Below are positions 23,728 to 37,168 of a stretch of DNA of 64,000 nucleotides, piece after piece. The notes beneath the pieces were generated by a model. The model ran no database searches. It had not been told where the DNA came from and saw nothing but the letters and a program-made list of their open reading frames with translations. The DNA is taken from positions 7,328,001 to 7,392,000 of the forward strand of contig JAMPIT010000379.1 of assembly GCA_026261815.1 (NCBI GenBank). Reading direction: 5' to 3'. A program made the position numbers and the translations under genes. Source of the stretch: Monarcha castaneiventris obscurior (Eukaryota; Chordata; Aves; Passeriformes; Monarchidae). Every line of letters begins with the position of its first letter. Positions within the stretch are counted from its first letter, which is position 1.

Positions 23728-26680
23728 TTCTTACTTGTCTGTGTGCTGTGTATTTCTGCTAAAATGAAGGCATGTGCATTTTCTATGGAAATGCCTAAAG
23801 AAATAATTCTGATGTAAAATCCAATTTATTTCTTGGTACCCTGTGTTCCTGGATGTTATAATACATTATCTCAATTTCTAAGAAAGTGTTTCTAGCATGA
23901 GGGAAATAATTTTCTCAGTTTCACTCTTAGAATGACATTTTTTATAGCTGGAATTTTCCAATGGAAAAAACCAAGGGATATCCAGAAAGACCCACTACAT
24001 TTTTTGTCTGCAGTATTCTCTGTGTTAAAATGAGTGCAAGTGTTCTGCATTATAATTGTATTCTGGGTTAACTTGGATTTAATGCAGATTCTTCTGTTAT
24101 ATGCAGACTTTTAAGCCAAGGACTGCAGTTCTGGACGTCATCCAACTTTTGCAGTTAATTAGGGCTGTAGACAGTGCTCTAAATTTTGAATCTCAGTTGT
24201 ATCTGTAGTGCTGCTTCTCCTGTATCTGAAAGAGGATTGGCTATTAACAGAAGTCTGTTGACTGAGATTCTATCTAGAAAGCCTGAAATTATATCCATGA
24301 GCTGAAGGATTATTTTAAAGAAATTGAGGCCTCTTGAGTCTGTCCCTCCAGCATAGCATTGCATATTGTCTTTTTTTTCCAGGAAAGTATTTTCCTTTTA
24401 TTTGCCATTATTATAGACGGGCACCTTGGTGTCTTTTCCATGTAAGGCCAGTCTTAAGACTGTCAACTTTCCAGAAGCTACAGTTTTTCTGATGTTCATT
24501 TGCTCTTTTGTCATGTTTATAATTGTTTTCTGGAGATTTAATTTTAAAGGTTGTAGTCTTTATGACCTGGGGTAGTTATAAATATTAATATAAAATACAT
24601 GCCATACATTTTTGTCCTCTTTTCAGTTCTATTAGCAGTCCTTAAGGATAATTTTTACACCATCACCCATTGTAGGATCTGTCTTCCCTTTCTGACTTCT
24701 CACACACTGTATAAATTTCCAAGTCAAACCATGGCATGTTCTTAGCTGTCACTCTGTCTTTGAGCTTCCTTCAATCTTCATGAGGGTCGGTGTGATAAAT
24801 CATGCCCCAGTCATACATTGTTCAATTACATTTTTAAATTGACATTAATCTGATTCTTTCTTTGTCCAAGCATTTTTATATAAGTGGCATAATACTGTGT
24901 AATATCTAGCAGAATATTAAGGCATTTTCTAACCTTTGTAATTAAGTTTTATATAAAGGAATATTATTTATGGAGAAAAAAATAAAGACTGTAAATTCAG
25001 ATGTGGAAAAATCTTGAATAGTCATATGAGGAAACATACAATGCTGCCAGTGTGCCTTCTTAAGTGCATCTGATACAGAAAATGGAGAATTTAAGTTCAA
25101 AAGCATGTCCTTTAAAATATGGGACATATTTTCCATGTGGGAAACATGGAAAATACTTGACTATTCCACCATCAGTACAAAATTCTACTTGCTAAATGTT
25201 AAATGTTATAGAGTTTTGCTGTTCTCAATGCTCAATATTCAATATACTTCATTGCTAGTTCCCAATTACCTACATTAGTAAATTACTGTTTTTCCAGTGG
25301 AGGCAGATGTTTGTTGGATTCCTTTCCAGCCTTGCAAATTTTCACCCGCAGTGAATGCAGAACTGGTCTTAATTTCTATTGGTCTTTACTGTGTATTTAG
25401 TAGTAATTTTCTTTTAGTTTTGATTATATAAGATTATGATAGAGACAATATTTTAAGGAGAGCTACTATAAGCCATCATGCTATTTAAAAACCAACCTAA
25501 AAGGGCAGCAGATGACTGTGGAGCAAATAAAGAATTCCCGTTTCCCTCTCAAGTATCCTACAATGCCGAGACTACTGTATTTTTCAATTCCAGAGTCTGA
25601 TTAATTAATTAAAATCAATGGTTAGAAGGGAGAAGGAGAATGGGAGCCATAATAAAAGCAGAGAAGCAAAACTTAGGAAGATTAGTTGCAAGTCAAATGT
25701 GTTAAATTAAAGTAGTACATTTTGAGTGAAAGGAAAAGCTGTGGGAAGTGAACAGATATATGTGATGGAGAATACTGCAAAAGCCAAAGGCTGAAATGTG
25801 AGCATTCAAATAATGAACGATTTTATTAAGGGTACAAGTGTATGGATAAAGGCTAAAATAAGCATACTATTATTATTATTGATGACAAAGAAAGATGACA
25901 TATTTCTTTTATACTATTGGGAGGTTTTATAGATCTCACTTCAGGAAGCCTTATGTTAGTAGAGTAGAATGAGGAAGAATGTTGGTAACTCTTGCCTTGA
26001 AAAAAGAACAGGTGCTTTGTAGAAAGTGAAAACATAAAGCTCTCTGTGTCCATTATGTTTCTGCCCTGCTGTAATGCATCTCATAAACTAAGGGCTTCCA
26101 ATCTGTGTCTGCCTCCCTTATCAAGGCAAGAAAAAAATGTGTGAGAAATGGATATATATAAAACTGTTAGGACATAGTGGCCAAGACAGAGGAATAAATA
26201 TCATGCCTATAATTTTGGTTGTACAAATATTTCAGGGATTTTTCTGTACTGAGAAAACCAGAGCCATATATTTTGTGAGAAATTCCTAAGTTTTACTGCA
26301 AGCTTAGTCGTAATGATTTTTTCAACATTTAATTGAGCTGCTGGATCCCAAGAGTAGACTACAAGAAACTACAGTCTTCAGTGCTGTAGGACCTTGTCTT
26401 TACACCAACAGGAGCCTTTGCTGTGTTGGTCTGGAAGATATGTGTGATCAGCTAAAAAGGCCATTCCTGCACTCTAGGGCTTAGCGTGGGAGGACCTAAT
26501 GGTTGTGCTTATTTCCATGCCATCTGTCTTTAGTCTTAGGAATAATGAATAAAATAAATCAAAACAATATCCTGGAAAACTGTACATGCTAATGGAGCTC
26601 AGATGGATAAAAAGAGCTGGTCTGGTAAGCGACTGCTTGTCAGGCATGGAATCCTAAAGTTGTACCTATGCAGTGTTTTA
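23728..26680. other. AT-rich host DNA, no gene seen
   Basis: No gene or repeat family recognised. Confidence 0.55.
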
Positions 26681-26685
26681 TTTAT

Positions 26686-26802
26686 GGGGGTTTTGTTTGT
26701 TTTGTTGAGTTTTGTGGCTTTCTTGTTTGGTTGGTTGATTGAGGGGGTTTGTTTGTTTGTTTTGTTGAGTTTTGTGGCTTTCTTGTTTGGTTGGTTGATT
26801 GA
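26686..26802 (+). repeat. 60-bp tandem duplication, T/G-rich
   Basis: Bases 26701-26742 recur exactly at 26761-26802, a 60-bp period. The unit is TTTG-rich. The open frame at 26603-26860, with a doubled Val/Leu/Phe stretch, is a product of this repeat. Confidence 0.93.
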
Positions 26803-26860
26803 TGCAGTCTTTTTTTGTTTTGTTTTGCTTTGCGTTTTGTTGTTTGGATTTTTTTTTTAA

Positions 26861-28783
26861 CTTAATGGGTTAGAAAGGAATTGTCCGAATACTTGGACTT
26901 TGCATTTCTTTTGTGTCTGGAAAGAATTGTATCTGTTGAAGCAGTTGATGTTGTGTAGGCAAATGGGATCTAGAGAAGAATGAAAATAAAAGTTAACTTT
27001 TTGGGGTACAGGAATAAAGAAGAAAATGAAAAAGTTTTGTGTTTTTTATAAGTTGATGATGCCAGTCAAGTAAATGACAGCTATCCTGAGGTAAAAACCA
27101 ATTTTTACTCTTAGAAAAGACTACTGCCAATGCCTAGTAACTGATTCTTTCCACATACTCTGATAGAGAAAACTGCAAACTAAATATCGTATTACAAGAT
27201 AATATGGCTTCCTTTGAATCAATGGAATAATTGAAACCATTGGGGTTAAAGTTTTCTGAAGCAAAGCTTATAGAATCCTTTCTGAGCTATTTAAGCAGAA
27301 AATCATTCTATTGACATCTTGGTCCTTCCCTGTTCCTCTGGGGTCTCATGCTTTGTTCCACTTTATATACTTAATGCTGCTGTCTTTGTCTGCATTCCCC
27401 ACTAAGTTCATTCCTTTTGATCTGCCTCTTATGTCTTTAGGAGAAGTCTCTTCTTATGTACTAAATTTTCACCTAAAATCTCCTTGAAAACTCACAGCTT
27501 TGGGGCTTATGCTAAGCTCCTGAGGTGACTGGACTGAGCAAAAGAACCTTGAGTGTGTAAGCTAGAAAATGCTTGGAGGACAATGTCTGTCATTCTCCAG
27601 CAGCTGCCCAACTGAAAAGAATACACAGACCTAAAAATTTTCATAAAGCTGCAGCCTTGGAAGAAATTCAGATTGCCAGGCAGGAGCCAAGTAAAGATAT
27701 AGCACTGTAACAAGATGGTGAGTTGGAGGAAAATGAATCCCAGGATTAACAAGCTGCAGAATTTATGCTTAGTGAACTGTTAAAAACGAGTGAAGGAGGA
27801 AAATGAGCACTATCAACAGCTGCAGAGTATGAGGAGCATAAGAAAATGAGAGGTGCAGGCAAATAGGATGGCTTAAACAATTACATTTTGGAGTGGAAAA
27901 GGTTGGAAACATTCTTTTTCAGTTTTTAATTAGACAGACTCTGATTTGAAAATTGAAATAAAGCAATCACGAAAAGCTGTGAGAGTCTGGTGTCTTCTGA
28001 AAAGTCAATTAAAGATTCCTGTGGCTAATGTGCAAATTTGAGATATTCCTTCCTAAAATGGTAGAAGAAAGACACTGAAAATATTACCTAGGTGACCAGC
28101 TTTATCATGATCCGTATGTCTACACTGGTACACCAAGTGTGGCAAGGGAAGAAGTGCTTACGTATGAAAAGGGGCAGTTACTTTATAGTGCACACTGAAT
28201 TCATTTGCAGTAACATAAAGGTTACAGAAAACAAAATCCTTTTCAAAAGTGAAGTGAAAATGAGCTGCATTAGCAAATTGTAACCTACTTAGTACTTCAG
28301 TGCGTTCTACAAATCTCATCAAGCAGTGCTTTCATACTTGTATTATAAGTTTTACAATCTGTGAAACTCTCCTGCCATACATTAATGGTTGGAGGAAGAG
28401 ATTGTGAACATGCTGGTGCATACGTTGTATTTTGGTTCTATTTTTTGTATTCAAATAATTTAATTAGCAAAAGGGGGTATGTCTTCTGGGAAAATTTAGT
28501 ACTTAGTGTGCTATATTGGTGAAAACATTTTGAACTCATGGGATATCTTAATTAATTTGAGTCTTATTTCTTCATTCAATCACAATGTCTTCAAAAATTT
28601 GAAAGTTGTTACAACAGTGCACTAGTTATCACTTTCTACATAGGTTAATTTTCATGCTGAAAAACAAATGGAAGTTTGAAAGTAGTAATGGAAATACTTA
28701 GCTTGTTTTTTCAACTGTTGGTTTACCACAGTATCAACCAACGTTTCTGGACAGAAGGGTGTTCATGTATGCTGGACAGTGAA
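26861..28783. other. AT-rich host DNA, no gene seen
   Basis: No gene or repeat family recognised. Confidence 0.5.
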
Positions 28784-29765
28784 TATCATAAAGTCATAAA
28801 ATAAGGTGAGTTGGAAGGGACTCATCAGGATCATCAAGTCTAACTCTTGGCCCTGCACAGGACATCCCAAGCATGACACCATGAGCCTGAGAGAGTTGTC
28901 CAAATGCTTCCTGATCTCAGACAGGCTGGTGCTGTGGCCACTTCCCTGGGCAGCCTGTTTAAGTGTCCAACCACCCTCTGGGTGAAAAACTTTCTCCTGA
29001 TTTCCAACCTAAACCTCCCCTGACTAGCTTCATGCCATTTCTTCGAGTTCTGTCAGTAGTTACGAGAGTGAAGAGATTGGTACCTATCCCCACCTCTTCT
29101 CTTCTCAAAGAAGTTGTAGACTGTAATGAGGTCTCCCCTCAATCTCCTTTTCTCCAGGCTAAAGTGACCTCAGCTGCTCCTCATAACGCTTCCCCCTCCA
29201 GACCCTTCACCATCCTCATGGCCCTCATTTGGATGCTTTCTAATAACTTGATGTCTTTCTTAAACTGTGGCACCCAAAACTGCCCCCAGCACTTGAGGTG
29301 AGGTCGCCCCAGTGCAGAGCAGAGCAGGACAATCCCCTCCCTTGCCAGGCTGGTGATGCTGTGCCTGATGCCCCCCAGGACAGGGTTGGCCCTCCTGGCT
29401 GCCAGGGCACTGCTGACTCATGTTCAACTTGCCATCGACCAGGACCCCCAGGTCCCTTTCTGCAGCACAGCTTTCCAGCATCTTCCTCCCCAGTCTAAAC
29501 AGACAACCAGGGCTGCCCTCTCCCAGGTGCAGAATTCTGCACTTGACCTTAATTTGTTGAGGTTTCTCTGCAGGGCATCTCTGCCCTGGAGGGACTTGAC
29601 AGCTCCTCCCAGTTTAGCATCGTCAGCAAATTTCCTTAGTATTCCTCCAAGTCCTGTGTGCATGTGGTTAATGAAGATGTTGAAAACAACTGGGCCAAGG
29701 ATGGAGCCCCACTAGTGACAGGTCAGCCGTCTGGTGCTATCCCATTCACTATAACCCTTTAATTT
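28784..29765 (-). mobile_element. CR1 LINE fragment with partial ORF2 (RT) remnant
   Basis: About 980 bp on the minus strand. The 3' end is at the left (ataaggtgagttggaaggga). Reading the minus strand, 29424-29663 encodes an RT piece with the catalytic FADD box (FADDAKL); 29260-29481, in another frame, encodes LGVLVDGKLNMSQQC, typical of the region just downstream. The frame change and stops show it is dead. It is 5'-truncated near 29765. Confidence 0.93.
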
Positions 29766-32404
29766 TGAGAATTTGCTCTCCCTACACACAGGCTGTACAG
29801 AATTCAGTGTATTACACAGTTGTGAGGACCTTGAATGCAAGCCTTTGAGAGTGAGCAGCTTTTGTTGCTATTTGAACTAGCTGTCCAGAAGTCTAGAAAG
29901 CTGACCTGAATATTCCAGCTTCCAGGAAGAAAAAAGAATATGCACCACAGTTTTAAGGGGTTTGCTGCAAACAGAAAGTGCTGCAAAGAATTAGTGACTT
30001 CAAGGGGATAAGCAGTAACCTGTGCTTCTCGAAAGTTTCGTAAAACTTTTCAAGTTAATAGAGAAAAGACAGTAATGATGATGAGAATGAGTGAAGGAGT
30101 ATCATCTGTGAGGCAAGGCATAATAAATGTGTCTAGCAACATATACTGTTAGGGCAAGCATTTTGAATTAGATTCGGGTAATGATGTGTAGTTGCTGATG
30201 AAATGAACATATTCGTTGAAGAGCTGTAGCTGAAATGTAGAATGTAATCTGTAAAAAGACTTATTATAAATCCAGTGGTTTCACATCTATAAAATGAATA
30301 TTAGGGAAGTTTTTACTGCAAATGTTGTACTTATTAATTACTATGTAGGTGGACACTTAAATTGCACTACATAGCACTCATTTATACAGTTATTGGTACA
30401 ATTTGTACAGTAGTCTGTTGAAATCTTTCATGATGCAGATGTGTTGAGAGAGTATTGGAGACCAAATTCAAGTATCTGCTTTGAGCCTTAGATTCTTAAG
30501 TTCTGCAAGATCAAACAAGAGTCAAGAGTGCCATAACAAAGCAAATTGTAATAATGAAGTCAGAAATTAACTTGGAACATGAATAAAAATTCAGACATAA
30601 GAAATATAAAAATAAAACCAAACTAGTCAGGGTTGGACAAAGGGGAGGATAAAAGAGTGAAAATCCAAGCTTGATTTAAATGGAACTATTGCAATTTATA
30701 CTGAAAAAAAAACTTTTGTAATTCTTTCTGCTTGAGACAGTCTTTTCAAAAAATAATTGCACTGTCTAAATTAAAGTAATCAATCAAAGATTAATTATGT
30801 ATCATCAGATAGTCTGCTTCTAGAAATGTGTGAATTTATTGTTCAGCATTGGTTCTTGCCAGAACAACTTCCCTTTTTTTTATTAAAATATAAGTGAAAA
30901 GTTGAGTTGGGGTTTGCTGATGGAGAATTCCTGAAATCTAATTACATTTCTTTTTACCTCCTAGATTAGTTGATTTTAAATTGTTTAGCTGTCAACACAT
31001 GTGTGAGTGTGAGAATCCAAATGTATTCTAGGATTTACTGGCCTGGAGTTGATTTTTTTTTTGTGTGTGTGGGAAGTTGAAGAAACAACCTGTAGGTGAA
31101 GGTTTGGATGGGTTTTTTAAATGTTTTTCAATCACTATAATTTGAATTTTCTTTCTGTTTACCCAATCAGTCTTTTTGAGTCCTTGCAGGTAAGTGGAAA
31201 AAAAACTGATGAGCAGTGAGCTGCTCATTACTGGTTATGAATTCTGCTGAATTTAAAGTCTTTTATTTATAAGGAAGGCTAGCAACATCACTGGTGCTAT
31301 GGAAGATTAGACTTTGTCTCCCATTCCTCAGAAACTCTTCTTGCAAAGACTAAATACGTAACTTTATAACTATAAGCTGTATCACAAAGAATTGGCAAAA
31401 AACTGCATTGTGCTGAAGCAAGCAGTCTCAGGTCCAACACACTTATATTTTTGAAGACTGGTTCTGAAAGCATAACATCATTCTTCTAGTTTTGTTGAGC
31501 TGTTTAAAATAAAAAAAACTCCATATATTGGCCGTCAATATTGATTTAGCATAAATGCTCCAAAGGTATAATATCCTTTATTTGTAAGGAGCAGACAATG
31601 GATCCCTTGCTGACAGAAGAGCAGCTATTCTTCTCCATACCTACACTTGAGCTCACACATACTCATAAATTCATAAAGTTAAAAAAAAAAAAACAACAAA
31701 CCTATGTAGAGATTCATGTGCATTCTTTTTTTTTTTTTTTTCCTCTTTCTTAAATATTAAGATTGCTTCTGGTTTACTTACCCAGTTTTCATTATTTTTA
31801 ACAAAGCCAGTGGGCTGTTTGTACCATGTGCTCTATAATGTAACATCTACAATTTTAATGATAAATGTCTGTGCAGATATGTTAGATGAGTGTGAGAAAA
31901 ATGCTTCATATTCTTCATACTGTCTCCCATCAGCATATTCTAACCACCTGATCTGGCAGACATGATGAAGACTTAATGTATCTTTGAGTGTATTTTCCTT
32001 GTAGTATTAAGTAATGTTCAGGGTCTTTTTAGTAGGGTAGTTAGTGGGGTTTTTTTTGATTAGTGTATCAGCACTATTAATGAGCTGCTATTGAGTACCA
32101 CTAAAAATGCATTATTATATCTGTTATAATTTTCACTTAAAGTCTCAGTAACATATACCTATTATCATTTTGATCTTCACTTAGAGTCTCAGTCACATAC
32201 TGTGAAATAATTGGTGTTCAGTTTCTTCATGTTTAGCCTCTACTGCAGGAAGAATTTCCTATCTCCATTTAAGATATATTGATCAGTGGGAACTACATTA
32301 TTTCCATTGACTTACTGGGTTTTGGTTTAGGATCCAAACATTATTCCTTCAAGATATGCAGGATTAAAGTAAAACATATCTATCCCTTGGAGAGTGCATT
32401 GCTA
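29766..32404. other. AT-rich host DNA, no gene seen
   Basis: No exon seen. A small imperfect duplication lies at about 32130-32200 (ttcacttaaagtctcag versus ttcacttagagtctcag). Confidence 0.5.
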
Positions 32405-32439
<35 letters not shown>

Positions 32440-32446
32440 CATGATA
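32405..32446 (+). repeat. (ATG)n microsatellite
   Basis: Twelve consecutive ATG units, then atc atg at. A likely length-variable locus. Confidence 0.95.
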
Positions 32447-32612
32447 AATACTAAATAATATGATTCCTATAAACCCCCTAAGTCATCAGAAGCCAATTCA
32501 AGACAAAGTAATTGACAAAGATCTATTTATTCAGTGTTTGAAACAGAATAGCTCAGCTCTGCATAAACAATGTAAACTAACATTCAGGAAAAAGTATTTA
32601 TCAAAGTTTTCC

Positions 32613-32701
32613 ATCTTGAAAGCTTTTGCAAGCCTATCAGCAAGGCTTCTGAGAGCTTTTGCAAAACCTATCTTGAAAGCTTTTGCAAGCCTATCAGCAA
32701 G
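32613..32701 (+). repeat. 57-bp tandem duplication
   Basis: Thirty-two bases starting atcttgaaagcttttgcaag (32613-32644) recur exactly at 32670-32701. A third, partial match to the agcttttgcaa core lies between them, so the unit itself arose from a smaller repeat. Confidence 0.92.
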
Positions 32702-33228
32702 CCCTTCGTGAAAAGCCTGATGATTCTTTAGAGGCACTGTATCAGCACTGGCTGCCCTGGGCTGCAGCCAGCTTGAGCTTCCCAGCTCTCAGTTTTGGAA
32801 AATTCAATGAAATTGTTGATGGCCCATTAGTATTAGGAAGTTCTATCCCTTGAAGATGCCAAAAACTTTGGTAACATAATGTTAGTAACTTAAAAAAGCA
32901 GGAGGGGAAATGAAGTGGTTCAGGTCTCTTCCCTGAAAGTGAAGTAGACTCAGTGGTTAGGACCTAAATTTGGCATTTGTTCTATAAATTTCCTTTAGGC
33001 ATCAGTATGGCAAGAGACAACTCACAGTGCCTTTCTATTTGTTCTTTATATGACTGTATTTTTATATTTTATAGTGTATTTATGTTTTGTATTTTAAATT
33101 CAAGCATCAGTCCATGTTAAATCCCATTCTACATTTAGCCATTCAGTAGGTGTTGTGGAAGCCCTGGGCAGAAACAAAAAGGTCAAGTGTAAAGGTGGAT
33201 TCCATATTACTCCTTAGTTCAGTTTGAA
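32702..33228. other. Host DNA, no gene seen
   Basis: Nothing recognisable. Confidence 0.5.
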
Positions 33229-33538
33229 GTATAGAATCATAGAACTACAGAATGGTTTGGGTTGAAAGGGATCTTTAAAGTTCATGTAATTCCAACCCAC
33301 TGCCATGGACAGTGACATCACTTTGCTCAAAGCCCCATCTGGCATTGAACACTTCCAGAGGTGGGGCATCCACATCTTCTTTGGGCAGCTTGTTCCAGTG
33401 TCTCACCACAGTCAGTACAGAGTTTCTTCCTTACATGTAGTCTAAATCTACACTCATTTTAAAAACATTACCTGTTGTCCAATCCCTGCAGGCCCTTGTA
33501 AAGTCTCTCTCTCTGCAGCACTGACTCCACTGTAGAGG
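33229..33538 (-). mobile_element. CR1 LINE 3'-end fragment
   Basis: Begins tagaatcatagaactacaga followed by atggtttgggttgaaaggga, the reverse complement of a CR1 3' end. It continues through the ccagaggtggggcatccac and gcagcttgttccagtgtctc blocks to about 33538. Minus orientation, 5'-truncated. Confidence 0.92.
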
Positions 33539-36295
33539 AGCTAAGCCTAAGATCTTTTATCCCTTAGTCTCTTGGAGACACATCCTGTGGTTGACAAGAC
33601 AACATTTTATTGGGCTGCTTCCTAGAGTGAACATACACTGTAAGAGATTAAATGTGCCCAGGCTTCAGGCATCCTGTAAGGTATCCTGTCATTCTTTGGA
33701 TTCAGTTTTCTCTTTTGAATATGCTTAAGGCTGAATCTTCACTAAATAGTAGCAGAGAGCAGCTAATGTTCTCTGTTGCTCTTCAATAGTTTTTTTTCAA
33801 TATTCCGTTGTTTCAAAATGCACTGCAAATTCCAAAATACTTACCTTTGTTGGAGAACATCTGTAAGTAATGTGCATGTGTAGCAAGAATTAACCTTCTT
33901 GTACCCACCTACTGGAACTCTGTTTTGTTTTCATTTATTCTGAAGCGTCTTACAAGAGTAATTTTTAGGAAAATTGTAGCGATTTAACAGGGCAACTTCC
34001 TATGTATCCAGCAATAGAGATCTGTGGAAATGCTGATTGCTTAGGAAGAAAGGAGTTTAAAAAAAGACTCCTGAAGCCTCTGGTGTGATCTTCATGCATT
34101 CTAAATAGCTGATTTCTTGAGTCATCTCACAATGAGAGTGCTTCTGACTACGTTGTTGGGTTAAGGGAATGCGTCAAACAGCTTTCTCTCATGATGTATA
34201 AAAAGCTAACATCCAAACAAAAATTCTTTCTGACAAAAGCTGTGACTTGTGTCAGAAGTGAAAATTAAATGCCAGATGGATAATTCAATCCAAAATGACA
34301 TTTTAGCCTTGAGGACATGCTACTTTTTTTTTTTAAATTTTTTTTTTTTTTATTGTGCAGTCTGTAATTAAAAGCCAGACAACATCTCAATATCTGAATG
34401 TAGGACAGTAGAGAAAGAAAGATGCACTACTATCTGTGAAATTAAAACACGCTAAGAAGTAGCTACTGGTGAGTTCAAATTTTCATTAATTTTGACATAT
34501 TTTCAGGTGTTGTAAAGTTAAGAGAAAGAAATCTATCTGGGTAAAATTCTTAAATGGGCACTTCTTTAAAACATGCATCTAAAAATACATTTTAAATGTT
34601 TTCTGAATATATAATAACAAATTAGGTGGAAGATAAGTGGAAGATATATTTTCTGCTTATTTTTTTTTATCACTTTTTTCTTCTATAGGATTGGTTTTCA
34701 TGGTAGTTCCAGTATAACGGAATTAAATTTAAAGGAAAAAAAATATCAAGCAGTAGTAGCTAGTAAATCACATATTTCCAAATCACAGTTGTTAAACTTT
34801 CCGTTAAAAATTAAGCAGTACCATACTCTTTTCCAGAGAGGGGTTAGCAAAAGAAGGGGAGAAGGAATGCAGCCAAAATAAGCAGAAAAAAGACTTTTAA
34901 AAATAACCAACTAAACTCAAACAATTCTTGTATCTATGCATTATTTGTATATCAGTTTATTTACTTAAAATGTTCATATGAAAAAAAAATTGATCAGAAC
35001 AGTACACAAACTGTTTTGGAAGATCAGTTTTCTATTTTTTAAGGTGCTAGGCCGAAATCCTTATGATTCTCAGCTTTGTGTGAAAACTTAAATTCTGGGC
35101 TTTTAATCATACAGTTTTGAGCTCTAATGCAGCTGTAAGCCATCCACAAAGGCAGCTGCTGTAACAGTTCTAGACTGAAGCAATAACAGAGATACGCAGT
35201 ATTCTTTTCCCATGAACAGGTGCATTCTGTGTTCATCATTTAAAGGAAACTCCAAGTGCATTCATTAAGAAATTTTAAGTCCAAATCTGGTGCTAGATTG
35301 TAAAAGTGTTTCATATGTGAAAACATTGATTGTATTAAAAAGCTACTATACTTAATTGGTACAGCAAAACTATATGTACTAGCCTATTTGTACAAGAAAT
35401 ACTGAATATATTACATTTCTAGTTCTCCATGCAACAGTTCTCAGTATCACATATAACAAAAAAAATAAAGTATGGTTCACAAGGATGATGTTAAAATGGG
35501 TACATTACTGAACACAGAAATAAACTAGGAAGGAAGGAAGGAAGGAAATAAATTACTAAATAGGGTAATTTTACACATTTCTTTACCTGTCTCTATGTAT
35601 AGTATTTAAATAATGTTTGTTGGCATCTCTGGGAGGTCTTGGTCATTAAAAACAGACTGACACATTTTCATTTTTGTTTGTAGTGGTGTGGACACAAACA
35701 TAATGAAAAGGATGACTGACAACTTAAAGGAATGGAGTATAGGTTGAACACATGTTTTCCAGGTCTATAATTAGGCTGAATTTGCAAAAATGTTAATTCT
35801 GCCCTACTACGGTCAATAGTGACAGTGTTTCTTGGGGATTTTGGATATTTAAAAATTTCAGAACAAAAATTGTTTGTCTACATTATGTCCTATTTCTAAT
35901 AAAATAGCTGAGAGAGCAGTGCTCTATTCTGGTTTGAGTTTCCCAGAGCTTTCCTAGCATAGCATTTTTTTTTCGGTCTTCTACTCTTTCTGAAAAATAT
36001 CTCGTATTCCACACATGGACATAGTCTGTATAAATGCTGGCTGTAGAATAGTTTTCATTGGAATGTCCCTTCCCTCTTAATTATTTTCATTGTTAGTAGC
36101 TGTACATGTGAAAAGTACAATGAACTATGTCATATCCGGATACGACATGGTTTTGTCTGCGGTCTTTTGGCTGTTCTGAAAACCTCAGTTTTTGTTTTAT
36201 GTGGCCAAATCTGTCAAGCAATACATAGTTTAATTTAATACTAGATTATTAAATATGGTATTGTACAAGCCATGCAAGTTTTGTTTGCAGATGTT
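33539..36295. other. AT-rich host DNA, no gene seen
   Basis: Contains long T tracts near 34320-34355 and a GGAA microsatellite at about 35529-35547. No gene supported. Confidence 0.5.
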
Positions 36296-36862
36296 GACAG
36301 TGGGCCAAATCTAAAGCTGTAACAGAAGACTGGCTTCAGGCCAAATTCTCTGCCATGGTGTAGTGGGCTGAAACATAGTTGATGGACAAGCTCCTAAGTC
36401 AATGGCTCTTTTGAGAGTTGCATATTTAAATGGGCATGGAAGCACGGGAATTTCCCTTTGTTCTGGCTTTCCTGCCAGGAGGTGGGGAGAGGCCTCTGGG
36501 CCTCTGGCCCAGGCTGGGCCCTTTCCCCCACCTTCCCCTCTCCCCTTCCCTGGTGCAGTGGCATGGGCTCCTGGGTCACTGCAGAGGAGCCATCCTGGAG
36601 GTGCAGGAAGTTGAAAAATAGCCATGATCTTCTGTACAGTTAAAAGTTAAAACCACATGGCACGGCTTCTGGGGACCGGCAGGGCTTCTTGTCTCCCTCC
36701 ACACGGCCGGCGCAGCCCTGCATGGACCTACTGGGAGCTGGTGGTACCTTTCTGCCACCAGCATAGCTTGTACTGAACAGAAGAGGACACCATGCAGCCA
36801 GAGGCATGCAAGGGAGTGAGGATTTCTCCAGCGTAAAGCCCAGACAAGATCACTTTCTTAAC

Positions 36863-36900
36863 ATGGCGTCTCCAAGGTCAGCAAGAAAGAGAAAGTGAGT
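36863..36900 (+). promoter_or_regulatory. Start codon plus consensus-like splice donor inside the LTR-like element
   Basis: ATGGCG at 36863 opens 11 codons, then gaaa|gtgagt (GT at 36895) fits a 5' splice site. A run resembling a YY1 site (aagacggcggc, 36918-36928) lies just downstream. Together these resemble a promoter-proximal exon. No transcript evidence. Confidence 0.3.
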
Positions 36901-36970
36901 CACATGAAATGGAGTCAAGACGGCGGCGGGGAAGAAGAGGTGGAGGCGCTTTTTTGCGTGTAACTTAAAA

Positions 36971-37168
36971 ATGCTTCCTTCGGGTCATGGTAGAAACTGT
37001 GATACCACAAACTGTTTGTCTCTTAGTCCATTTCGAGTACATGGGGGGATGGAGAATCCACACGTGGCCTATGAAGATATGAGAAATGCCTACGCCAGGC
37101 TATATAGAAGCGATGAAAGGCTTTTAGAGATTTTGAAGAAGAGAGCCTTTGTTTTCAGGCCAGAATAA
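36971..37168 (+). CDS. Unrecognised 65-codon ORF within the LTR-like element
   Basis: The frame runs from ATG at 36971 to TAA at 37166-37168. An internal Met at codon 27 starts a 39-residue, strongly charged helix-like segment (Glu/Arg/Lys/Tyr-rich) ending in FRPE. I do not recognise a family. It has no signal peptide or membrane segment. It lies in the more complex, CpG-containing part of the element, upstream of the TATA-like site at 37100. It may be chance; an open frame this short in 1.3 kb is not unusual. Conservation in other copies of the element would decide. Confidence 0.2.
   Translation: MLPSGHGRNCDTTNCLSLSPFRVHGGMENPHVAYEDMRNAYARLYRSDERLLEILKKRAFVFRPE

Noticed and set aside
26603..26860. 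Hydrophobic frame with a doubled segment
   Set aside because: Arises from the 60-bp T/G-rich tandem duplication.
29353..29715. 120-codon plus-strand frame
   Set aside because: Antisense to the CR1 RT remnant that reads on the minus strand.
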